From Rheinheimera sp. (GTDB lineage Bacteria; Pseudomonadota; Gammaproteobacteria; Enterobacterales; Alteromonadaceae), in NCBI GenBank assembly GCA_003482455.1, contig DMYW01000026.1:1-61390 (forward strand): a DNA stretch of 61,390 nucleotides, given 5' to 3'. The translations under genes were made by a program, and so were the position numbers. Positions 33,664 to 41,470 of this stretch are shown in pieces (position 1 is the stretch's first letter; every line of letters begins with the position of its first letter). Under the pieces are notes generated by a model that had not been told where the DNA came from, did no database searches, and saw only the letters and a program-made list of their open reading frames with translations.

Positions 33664-35910
33664 TTAGCTGCCTTTGCGTTTTTGGTACGACGCTTGGCCC
33701 GATGAGCGTTTCACTTGCTGCTGTTTCTTAATCAGCGCTTCTTTAATTGGGTTCATACCTGTGTGTTTGGTCACAGCAATTTGACCGCCCGCTTTGGGCT
33801 TTTGCTTTTGCTCGTCACGGCTTTCTTCAGGCACCAAGCAGCCTTTGCTTTTCCCAATTAGCCGCTCTAAGCCCATTTTACGCAGCGCTTCACGGATCAT
33901 CGGCCAGCCCGCTGGGTCGTGGTAGCGCAACAAGGCTTTGTGTAAACGACGTTGCCGCTCGCCTTTAGGCACCACGATCGAGTCAGTATTGCCTTTTAAA
34001 TTCTTCAGCGAATTTAATTCGGTGTAATACATGGTCGTCGCGTTGGCCATCGGGCTTGGGTAGAAGTTTTGCACTTGGTCTAAGCGGAAATCACGTTCTT
34101 TTAGCCACAGCGCCAAGTTGATCATATCCATGTCGGACGTGCCTGGATGCGCCGAAATAAAATACGGGATCAGGTATTGCTCCTTGCCCGCTTCGCGGCT
34201 GTATTTGTCGAACATGGCTTTGAATTTGTCGTACGCGCCCATGCCCGGCTTCATCATCTTCGACAATGGGCCTTCTTCGGTATGTTCTGGGGCGATTTTT
34301 AAATAACCACCGACATGGTGCTGCACTAGCTCACGCACGTAGTTCGGGTCTTCCACCGCGAGGTCGTAGCGCACGCCCGAGGCGATTAAAATCTTTTTCA
34401 CGCCGCTGATTTTGCGCGCTTTGCGATACAGCTCGACGGTCGGCGTTTGGTCGGTATCCATGTGCTCACAAATGGTGGGATAGACGCACGACGGCCGGCG
34501 GCAGGTTTGCTCAGCTTTCGGGTTTTTACAACGCAGTTTGTACATGTTGGCCGTCGGGCCACCTAAGTCCGAGATCACGCCAGTAAAGCCTGGAACCTTG
34601 TCGCGAATTTCTTCGATTTCGCGCAAAATCGAGGCTTGCGAGCGGCTTTGAATGATGCGGCCTTCATGCTCGGTAATAGAACAAAACGAACAACCACCAA
34701 AACAGCCACGCATAATGTTGACCGATGTTTTGATCATGTCATACGCCGGGATTTTGGCCTTGCCGTAACTCGGATGCGGAATGCGCTGATACGGCAAGCC
34801 AAACACCGCGTCCATTTCTTCGGTTTCCAGCGGATACGCCGGTGGGTTGATCCAGACATAACGATCGCCATGACGCTGGAACAAGGCACGGGCGCAGCCT
34901 GGGTTGGTTTCTTGGTGCAAAATTCGCGATGCATGTGCGTACAGCGGTTTGTTGACGCTAACTTGCTCAAACGCAGGCAGCTTGACGTAGGTTTGCTCCC
35001 ACGGTTTTTGCCGCGGCGCTTGCACCATCACAGGCTTGGCTTCAACCTCCGCTGGCTTTGATAAATCAATGCCTTGCTGAGCGAATTCAGAAAAAGTACC
35101 GCAGCCGACATCATCGGCGCCGTATGGGTTTGGAATAGGGTCGATTTTTCCGACTTTATCAATGGCGGTGGAATCAACACCACGCCAGCCCGGCAGCGGC
35201 TCTTTGCGCAGCACCGCCGTGCCACGAATATCTTGCATTGATTCAATGCTTTCGCCTTGCGACAAGCGATACGCCACTTCGGCCAGCGGCCGCTCGGCGT
35301 TGCCGTAAATCAACAAGTCGGCTTTGGCATCAAACAAAATGCTGCGGCGGACTTTTTCTTGCCAGTAGTCATAATGCGCAATACGGCGCAGGCTCGCTTC
35401 AATGCCGCCAATGATCACCGGCACATCTTTGTAGGCTTCTTTGACGCGTTGTGAATAGACAATCACCGCCCGGTCGGGGCGTTTGCCACCTTCGTTATTG
35501 GGCGTGTAGGCATCGTCGTGGCGCAGTTTTTTATCAGCGGTGTAGCGGTTGATCATCGAATCCATGTTACCGGCAGAAACGCCGAAAAACAGGTTCGGTT
35601 TACCAAGGCGCATAAAGTCGTCTTTGCTGTTCCAATCGGGCTGCGCGATGATACCGACTCGAAAGCCTTGCGCTTCGAGCATCCGCCCCACCACCGCCAT
35701 CCCAAAACTTGGATGGTCCACATACGCATCGCCGACCACTAAAATGATATCGCAGCTATCCCAGCCGAGTTTTTTCATTTCGGCCTTTGACATGGGCAAA
35801 AACGGCGCCGGGGTGAATTCATGTGCCCAATATTTTGGGTATGAAAATAAGTCCCGATCTGCCTTCATCCGCGCCACCGGCGCTGATTTGCGACTGCTGA
35901 TTTCTGCCAT
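33664..35910 (-). CDS. ygiQ: YgiQ family radical SAM protein
   Basis: A 748-residue UPF0313-type radical SAM enzyme. An N-terminal domain (ILVVGDAYVDHPSFGMAVVG, Rossmann/cobalamin-binding-like) precedes the radical SAM core, whose 4Fe-4S motif is RGCFGGCSFCSITEH near residue 390 (CxxxCxxC). The C-terminal part has additional Cys (TCRRPSCVYPTIC), perhaps a second cluster, and a basic tail ending YQKRKGS. The reaction of YgiQ proteins is not established. It is a single gene ending 72 bases before the divergent-side small genes' start. Confidence 0.92.
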   Translation of the reverse strand: MAEISSRKSAPVARMKADRDLFSYPKYWAHEFTPAPFLPMSKAEMKKLGWDSCDIILVVGDAYVDHPSFGMAVVGRMLEAQGFRVGIIAQPDWNSKDDFMRLGKPNLFFGVSAGNMDSMINRYTADKKLRHDDAYTPNNEGGKRPDRAVIVYSQRVKEAYKDVPVIIGGIEASLRRIAHYDYWQEKVRRSILFDAKADLLIYGNAERPLAEVAYRLSQGESIESMQDIRGTAVLRKEPLPGWRGVDSTAIDKVGKIDPIPNPYGADDVGCGTFSEFAQQGIDLSKPAEVEAKPVMVQAPRQKPWEQTYVKLPAFEQVSVNKPLYAHASRILHQETNPGCARALFQRHGDRYVWINPPAYPLETEEMDAVFGLPYQRIPHPSYGKAKIPAYDMIKTSVNIMRGCFGGCSFCSITEHEGRIIQSRSQASILREIEEIRDKVPGFTGVISDLGGPTANMYKLRCKNPKAEQTCRRPSCVYPTICEHMDTDQTPTVELYRKARKISGVKKILIASGVRYDLAVEDPNYVRELVQHHVGGYLKIAPEHTEEGPLSKMMKPGMGAYDKFKAMFDKYSREAGKEQYLIPYFISAHPGTSDMDMINLALWLKERDFRLDQVQNFYPSPMANATTMYYTELNSLKNLKGNTDSIVVPKGERQRRLHKALLRYHDPAGWPMIREALRKMGLERLIGKSKGCLVPEESRDEQKQKPKAGGQIAVTKHTGMNPIKEALIKKQQQVKRSSGQASYQKRKGS

Positions 35911-36175
35911 AACAATGCCTCACCGACAACGCTTCACCAACGGACTGCCACGCTGTCTAAATTCACAAAAAATAGCCGACTATTATACTCAACTATTAAG
36001 GTTGAGGCGATGATTTTCCCCGCCAATGCGACAAAATCCGGCCTTTTTAGCCAAGATCTGCGCCCCATCGCGGCGATAGACGTAGAAACGTCCCTATTGG
36101 TCGCAGGGGTATTGGCCACGGTTCTTGCGCTTGGCTAGGATGGTGGTTTTGCCATTTGGCGCTTGGGGAACTCGT

Positions 36176-38509
36176 ATGTCACTGTTTAACAGAACTTTGC
36201 TGGCCAGCGCAGTGCTGGCCATCAGCAGCACTGCAGCCATGGCGGCGGCTGCTTTTGATGATAAATTTCGCCAGCTCGAAGAAATTTTACCGACGCCCAA
36301 CACCTACCGCACCGCCTCCGGCGCGCCAGGACATCAATACTGGCAACAACAAGCCGACTATAAAATTAAAGTGGCATTGGATGAAAAGAATCATCTATTA
36401 ACCGCCAGCGCGTCTATCCACTATAAAAATAATTCACCGGATGCACTGACGTACTTATGGCTGCAGCTTGATCAAAACATCTATCAGAAAAATTCCGCAG
36501 CAGTGCTCACCAGCACTTTTGATAACGATGGCAAAGTCACGTTTGACGAGTTTCGCACCAAAATGCAAAGCCCGGTGTGGAATGGCGGCTATCAAATCAC
36601 CGAGGTCAGCCAAAACGGCAACACACTCAAGCACACCATCAACGGCACCATGATGCGCATTGACCTGCCAAAGCCGCTGCTGCCGGGCGAAACCGTCGAC
36701 TTTAACATCGGCTGGAACTACAAAATTCACGAGCAAAAAGTACTGGGTGGCCGCGCCGGTTACGAGTATTTCAAAGAAGACAAAAACACCTTGTATGAAG
36801 TGGCGCAGTGGTTCCCCCGCATGGCGGCGTATTACGACGTGTACGGCTGGCAAAACAAACAATTTTTGGGTAGCGGCGAATTCACGTTGGAGTTTGGTAA
36901 CTACGAAGTAGAAATTACCGTGCCTGCTGACCATATTGTCGCTTCGACCGGGGTGCTGCAAAACGCCGAACAAGTGCTTACTAGCGAGCAGCGCCAACGC
37001 TTAGAAAAAGCAGCTACCTCTGACAAACCTGTGTTGATTGTCACCGAACAAGAAGCAATTGCTAACGAAAAAGACGATACCCGTGATACCAAAACGTGGC
37101 GTTTTAAAGCCGAGAACGTGCGTGACTTTGCCTTTGCATCCAGCCGCAAGTTTATTTGGGATGCGCAGCGCGTGAAAAGCGGCAACAAAGACGTACTGGC
37201 CATGTCGTTCTACCCAAAAGAAGGTAACCCGCTGTGGGAGCAATACAGTACACAAGCTGTAGTGCATACCATTGAAAACTATAATAAATATTCGATTGAA
37301 TACCCCTACCCTGTGGCGATTTCGGTCAACGGCCCAGTGGGTGGTATGGAGTATCCGATGATTGCCTTTAACGGCGGTCGTCCAGAAAAAGACAAAAAGA
37401 CTGGCGTCAAAACCTATTCGGCAGGCACCAAATACGGCTTAGTCTCGGTGATCATCCACGAAGTTGGCCATAACTATTACCCGATGATTATCAACTCGGA
37501 TGAACGGCAATGGACCTGGATGGACGAAGGCCTCAATACTTTCGTGCAGTTCTTGGCAGAACAAAGCTGGGAAGAAAAATACCCGTCACGCCGCGGCGAT
37601 CCGCGTAACATCGTCGAGTACATGAAAAGCGAGCATCAAAACCCGATCATGACCAACTCGGAATCGGTGCTGCAATTTGGTAATAACGCCTATGGCAAAC
37701 CGGCAACCGCCCTGAACATTTTGCGTGAAACCATTATGGGCCGCGAACTGTTTGATTTTGCGTTTAAAACCTACGCCGAACGCTGGGCCTTCAAACGCCC
37801 CACCCCAGCCGATTTCTTCCGCACGATGGAAGACGCCTCAGGCGTTGACCTCGATTGGTTCTGGCGCGGCTGGTTCTACGGCACAGATCCGGTCGATATC
37901 AGCCTCGATAAAGTGTCGCAACTGCATATCGACAGCAAAGACCCTGCCTTGGAAAAGGCCTGGGACAAAGCGCAAGAACAGCAAGAACCAGTGTCACTGA
38001 CCGAGCAGCGCAATAAAGGCCAAACGACACGGGTCGACGAGCACCCAGAGCTGAAAGACTTCTACAACGAGCACGACAAATTCACCGCCACCAATGCGGA
38101 TAAAAATAAAGCGGCTTCGAATGTCAAAGACTTAGAAGACTGGCAAAAAGACCTGCTCAAGAGTAAAAAGCTGGCGTATCAGTTAGATTTCAGCAACGTC
38201 GGTGGTTTAGTGATGCCGATTATTCTGCAGCTCACCTATGACAATGGCAGCACTGAAGAGCTGCGCATTCCGGCCGAGATTTGGCGGCAAAACAGCAAAC
38301 AAGTTAGTAAGTTAATCTTTGTCGACCGAGCGCTGCGCTCAGTCGAAGTCGACCCACACTGGGAAACAGCCGACATTGATCTGAACAACAACAGCTGGCC
38401 ACGCAAAGTACAGCCAACCCGCTTAGAGCTGTTCAAACGTGAGCGCAAAGAACCCAACCTGATGAAGGATTACAGCGAAAAACTCAAATCGGGTAAAGAT
38501 GACGAATAA
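36176..38509 (+). CDS. Secreted M1-family zinc metallopeptidase
   Basis: A 777-residue exported aminopeptidase-like enzyme. Signal peptide residues 1-22 (SLFNRTLLASAVLAISSTA...AMA). The M1 exopeptidase-type motif reads GGMEYPMI (instead of GAMEN), the zinc site is IIHEVGHNYYP (HExxH) with the third ligand in WMDEGLNTFVQ, and a WFWRGWFYGT segment typical of bacterial secreted M1 proteins follows. The ATG at 36176 follows GGGGA and gives the signal peptide; an in-frame start at 36125 would block it. The end overlaps the next gene by 11 bases. The catalytic specificity cannot be inferred. Confidence 0.9.
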   Translation: MSLFNRTLLASAVLAISSTAAMAAAAFDDKFRQLEEILPTPNTYRTASGAPGHQYWQQQADYKIKVALDEKNHLLTASASIHYKNNSPDALTYLWLQLDQNIYQKNSAAVLTSTFDNDGKVTFDEFRTKMQSPVWNGGYQITEVSQNGNTLKHTINGTMMRIDLPKPLLPGETVDFNIGWNYKIHEQKVLGGRAGYEYFKEDKNTLYEVAQWFPRMAAYYDVYGWQNKQFLGSGEFTLEFGNYEVEITVPADHIVASTGVLQNAEQVLTSEQRQRLEKAATSDKPVLIVTEQEAIANEKDDTRDTKTWRFKAENVRDFAFASSRKFIWDAQRVKSGNKDVLAMSFYPKEGNPLWEQYSTQAVVHTIENYNKYSIEYPYPVAISVNGPVGGMEYPMIAFNGGRPEKDKKTGVKTYSAGTKYGLVSVIIHEVGHNYYPMIINSDERQWTWMDEGLNTFVQFLAEQSWEEKYPSRRGDPRNIVEYMKSEHQNPIMTNSESVLQFGNNAYGKPATALNILRETIMGRELFDFAFKTYAERWAFKRPTPADFFRTMEDASGVDLDWFWRGWFYGTDPVDISLDKVSQLHIDSKDPALEKAWDKAQEQQEPVSLTEQRNKGQTTRVDEHPELKDFYNEHDKFTATNADKNKAASNVKDLEDWQKDLLKSKKLAYQLDFSNVGGLVMPIILQLTYDNGSTEELRIPAEIWRQNSKQVSKLIFVDRALRSVEVDPHWETADIDLNNNSWPRKVQPTRLELFKRERKEPNLMKDYSEKLKSGKDDE

Positions 38510-39080
38510 CTTGGTCAAGCGCCTCGTCGCAGGCGCCAATAGGCTCTTGGCTACCCTGCAAAAGGTGCGCACTATACGCACCTTGTTGCCCGCAGGCGCG
38601 CTGGCCAGCCTACTTGCCGCCAGCACAGCGTCGGCGCATACGTTTTTTGAGGGACTGGTCAGTGTGGACGTCAATCCACGCTCGCAGCACCTGGAGATTG
38701 TGCACAGCTACACGGCACATGATCTGACGGCGCTATTGATGGAACAAACGCAATTGGCGATTAATTTGGAACACCCACAGCATGAAGCTTTGCTACGCGA
38801 TTACATTGAACAGCATTTTGTGCTACGGGCACACGGAAAAAAGCTGGCACTTGAGTGGGTCGGCATTCGCCTAACTCCGCAAACCATTGAGATCTATCAA
38901 GAACTCAGCGCTCCACCGCCACTTGGCGGCATCGAAGTGCAAAACGACGTACTGCGCAGCGCCTTGCAACAGCAAATCAACCGCGTCAACTTTAGCCAAG
39001 GCGCATGTCGCGGCAGTTTAGTGTTTGACCGCGAAACCTCCAAACGCCAACTGATCGCCGCGCCTTGTTTAACGCCTTGA
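38499..39080 (+). CDS. DUF6702-like secreted partner of the M1 peptidase
   Basis: A 193-residue exported protein: a long basic N-region, hydrophobic core LLPAGALASLLAASTASA and a cut before HTFFEGLVSVDVNP. The mature part resembles DUF6702 proteins (small periplasmic proteins starting with His-Thr/Pro-Phe/Tyr and often next to M1 peptidases). Two Cys (GACRGSL and AAPCLTP) may form a disulfide. It begins inside the end of the peptidase gene, so the pair is translationally coupled. Function unknown; family call is moderate. Confidence 0.7.
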   Translation: MTNNLVKRLVAGANRLLATLQKVRTIRTLLPAGALASLLAASTASAHTFFEGLVSVDVNPRSQHLEIVHSYTAHDLTALLMEQTQLAINLEHPQHEALLRDYIEQHFVLRAHGKKLALEWVGIRLTPQTIEIYQELSAPPPLGGIEVQNDVLRSALQQQINRVNFSQGACRGSLVFDRETSKRQLIAAPCLTP

Positions 39081-39112
39081 CTTAACCAGCGCTGGCATGT
39101 TGCTGATTCAAT

Positions 39113-39135
39113 AAAAGCTCCTGCGGGAGTTTTTC
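39113..39135 (+). terminator. Probable terminator after the M1/DUF6702 unit
   Basis: AAGCTCC-TGCG-GGAGTTTTT: a stem of four strong pairs extended by G-T and A-T pairs, ending in a T-run, 33 bases past the stop. Confidence 0.6.
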
Positions 39136-39587
39136 TATCAAGCGTAAGTTGCAGCGCAAGATAGACACGCCAAGCACTGCACACAGCGTGGCAGATCACG
39201 GACAGTCCCATGTTGCAAAGCCCGACAATCATGCAGCAACGTCAAACACCTGTCCCGGCTCGGTGACATCACAAATAACGCGCGATGGGTGAATTGCGCC
39301 GCGCATGGTTTGACGCACCAACCAGCGCAGATGAGCAAGTTCTTGAGATGGATGATGTTTTCCGCTAGTGTTGCTAAATAGTAAATAAAACAATAGAAAA
39401 AGAAGCCAGGCTTAGCCCATGGGTTTTCTATGTGATGGCATTGGTGGGTGCTTCACGTCATAAGCCCATACTCTTGCGCTAGATGCTTTTGCTTTGTTTA
39501 GCACGCATCCAGATGGCGCAAGTGTTCAAGCAAACACGCGCGCTGAACCTGCCTCTGCGAGCATCGATACTCAACAAGGACCATATT
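39136..39587. other. 450-base stretch with no supported gene
   Basis: No open frame here has a ribosome site or recognisable protein; the longest minus-strand frames are rich in Cys and Arg and look like noise. An AT-rich part (39365-39400) may hold the promoter of the small membrane protein gene that follows. Nothing else recognised. Confidence 0.4.
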
Positions 39588-39896
39588 TTGAACAGTGATA
39601 AAGTCGACGCCAATGCGTTATTTGAGCGCATGCAACAGCGCCAAGCGATCCTCGCGGAATTCGAAAAACTCCGTCCAAGCGCAAAGAGTGTTTACCTAAG
39701 TTTCACCGGTTTGTTTTTAGCCGTCACCTGCTTGATTTATTTATCTCCGGAGCTGCTGCACCAGCCTAGTCTATTCTTGGTGTTGCTTGTGGCATCCGGG
39801 ATCGGTGGGCTATTACATCGACAAAATCAGCGTATTGAAGCTCAAGTCGATGTGTTATATCGATTGTTAAACCATGATGTGGACCCTAAGTCATAA
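39588..39896 (+). CDS. Small two-helix membrane protein
   Basis: Not recognised. From the TTG at 39588, preceded by AAGGA with a seven-base spacer, the product has 102 residues: a charged N-terminal helix (ANALFERMQQRQAILAEFEK), two hydrophobic helices (YLSFTGLFLAVTCLIYL and LFLVLLVASGIGGLL) with a short loop, and a C-terminal amphipathic segment with IEAQVDVLYRLL. An ATG at 39483 is in frame but lacks a ribosome site. Topology suggests both ends in the cytoplasm. Confidence 0.55.
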   Translation: MNSDKVDANALFERMQQRQAILAEFEKLRPSAKSVYLSFTGLFLAVTCLIYLSPELLHQPSLFLVLLVASGIGGLLHRQNQRIEAQVDVLYRLLNHDVDPKS

Positions 39897-40103
39897 CCGA
39901 CCCGGTCGTGGCCAAGCAGTGGCTCAGATCGTGGCCCGCGTGTAGCTTGGCCGATTTGACTTAATAACTGTTTAACTGGGGTGGTATCACAAGCACCGAG
40001 AGCCACCGCGTCAGCCGCCCAAACAGAACTGCAATTCGATTTGTTCCGTCGAGCAAAAGGGCAGTGAAACCACCGCCCAAACTATACATATAGGTAAGCA
40101 CCA

Positions 40104-40670
40104 TCAACGCGCGCCGAGCACAATCGTCAACACACCCAGCACAAAAAACACCGCGCAGGCAGCGCGGCGCGCCCAATCCAATGGGATACGTTCCATCAAC
40201 CAAGCACCGAAGTACACCACAGGCACGTTGGCGGCGAGCATGCCAAGCGTGGTTCCAATAATTACGAGCCACGTGGCACTGTAGGTAGCAGCTAAAATAA
40301 CCGTGGCAATTTGGGTTTTATCGCCAATTTCGGCGACAAAAAACAGCACAGTACTGGCGACAAAAGCGCCGTATTTCAGGAGATTGTTTTCTTCACTGTC
40401 GTCTTTATCCGGCACCAGTAACCAAAGTGCCACCACAATAAAAGAGCCGCCCAATAACCAAGCATGCCAGCCCGCCGGAATAAACTGCGCCACCCAAGCA
40501 CCAAGCCATGCCGATGCCGCGTGGTTAAGCAAGGTCGCCACTAAAATGCCGGCGATAATGGCAAAACGTGAGCGAAACCGCGCAGCAAGGAACAATGACA
40601 ACAACTGGGTTTTGTCACCGATCTCAGCGAGGGCGACGGCAGAAAATGAAGAGAATAAAGCTTCCATCAT
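40104..40670 (-). CDS. Gdt1/UPF0016 family manganese exporter
   Basis: A 188-residue inner-membrane protein with six helices in two homologous halves. Each half carries the signature E-x-G-D-K-T: ALAEIGDKTQLLSLF near residue 15 and FVAEIGDKTQIATVI near residue 115. Bacterial members (MneA and similar) export manganese; eukaryotic relatives (Gdt1, TMEM165) move Mn and Ca into the Golgi. The finding of a manganese-type riboswitch in the leader supports manganese export here. ATG codons at 40670 and 40667 are adjacent; no strong ribosome site is visible, which may reflect control by leader folding. Confidence 0.9.
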   Translation of the reverse strand: MMEALFSSFSAVALAEIGDKTQLLSLFLAARFRSRFAIIAGILVATLLNHAASAWLGAWVAQFIPAGWHAWLLGGSFIVVALWLLVPDKDDSEENNLLKYGAFVASTVLFFVAEIGDKTQIATVILAATYSATWLVIIGTTLGMLAANVPVVYFGAWLMERIPLDWARRAACAVFFVLGVLTIVLGAR

Positions 40671-40732
40671 AGATACTCAGCGGGATTAGCCAAAGACAAC
40701 CGGACGGCTCCCGCTTTGGGCCATCTAGCTGT

Positions 40733-40828
40733 CTCAGGTCTCGTCTGCTTCATAAACGCCATGTGCTGTGGCACAAGTCTGTTGACGTTTACCTCTGGAA
40801 GGCCCAGAGCGACTACTCCCCCAAGTCA
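40733..40828 (-). promoter_or_regulatory. yybP-ykoY-type manganese riboswitch
   Basis: On the minus strand the leader holds, in order, GGGGGAGTAGTCGC (40809-40822), the hairpin CTCTGG...CCAGAG, the element CGTCAACA, and GACGAGACCTGAG (40734-40746). The GGGGAGUAG and AGACC blocks are the conserved parts of the yybP-ykoY aptamer that meet at the Mn(II) site, and CGTCAAC is common in proteobacterial examples. The flanks can form an imperfect P1 helix. It sits 63 bases upstream of a Gdt1-family exporter, the expected cargo. The stretch 40671-40732, including GGCCCAAAGCGGGAGCC, would be the expression platform. Recognised by eye, not by a covariance model. Confidence 0.8.
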
Positions 40829-40981
40829 GGAACGCGCATTCTACCCAAAGCGTATTTGCCATCGCAAGCAAAAGTTTTGGGCTGAGAGCTCTAGCACCAA
40901 GCCTGTCGCGCAGCTTGGCGCGGTGCATACGAGCCAAATTGGCCCAGCGCGGTACCAGCAACGCAATAACTGCCGGCAGGA

Positions 40982-41470
40982 TTAACGTACAGCCGTGCGA
41001 CAGCCCTTGTCCAACACCACTTTCCAGCCGCCGTCGGCTTGCCGGCGCCATACGGAATTAAAGGTCGCTATTTGCTGGCCTTGGGCATCAAACACCGGGC
41101 CTGAACTGTGCGCCAGCGCACCATCTTGCGTCACCACCACTTGCTCAGCTCGCCAGGAAAACGGCGCGGTTTTGCTTTCAAAAAAACTGCGCCACGCTTC
41201 GGTAACGGCCGCTTTGCCGACGATCGGCTGCGGGTCGAAAAAGATCGCGGCATCATCGATAAACCGGCTAAACGCCACAAAGTCTCTGTCTGCCATGGTC
41301 TGGGCAAAAGCTTGCTCGCGCTGGCGAACTTGATGCTGCCAGCGTTGCTGCTCTGCTTGCGGCAGTACATTGTCTTGTTGCGATTGCAACACCGCATCAA
41401 ATACTCGGGTGTCCGCTAGGGCTGGCACACCAACGGCCAGCATCGCCAGCGCCAGCATGGCGGCTTTCAT
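40982..41470 (-). CDS. Secreted SnoaL-like (NTF2-fold) protein
   Basis: A 162-residue protein with a signal peptide (MKAAMLALAMLAVGVPALA before DTRVF) and a DUF4440/SnoaL-type cone fold: QREQAFAQTMADRDFVAFSR, then DDAAIFFDPQPIVGKAAVTEAW and LAHSSGPVFD...GQQIATFNSVWRRQADGGWKVVLD. Function unknown; relatives act as ligand-binding or minor enzymes. The ATG at 41470 overlaps the stop of the second RND gene (ATGA), so it is the last gene of the efflux operon. A frame opening at 41497 lies within the RND gene and would mask the signal peptide. Confidence 0.8.
   Translation of the reverse strand: MKAAMLALAMLAVGVPALADTRVFDAVLQSQQDNVLPQAEQQRWQHQVRQREQAFAQTMADRDFVAFSRFIDDAAIFFDPQPIVGKAAVTEAWRSFFESKTAPFSWRAEQVVVTQDGALAHSSGPVFDAQGQQIATFNSVWRRQADGGWKVVLDKGCRTAVR

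Noticed and set aside
39136..39480. Minus-strand Cys-rich frames in the gap after the DUF6702-like gene
   Set aside because: No ribosome site, unlikely composition and no motif; no evidence of coding.
40734..41051. Minus-strand open frame of about 105 codons over the riboswitch
   Set aside because: No family, no ribosome site, and it lies on conserved riboswitch sequence and within the SnoaL gene end; treated as chance.
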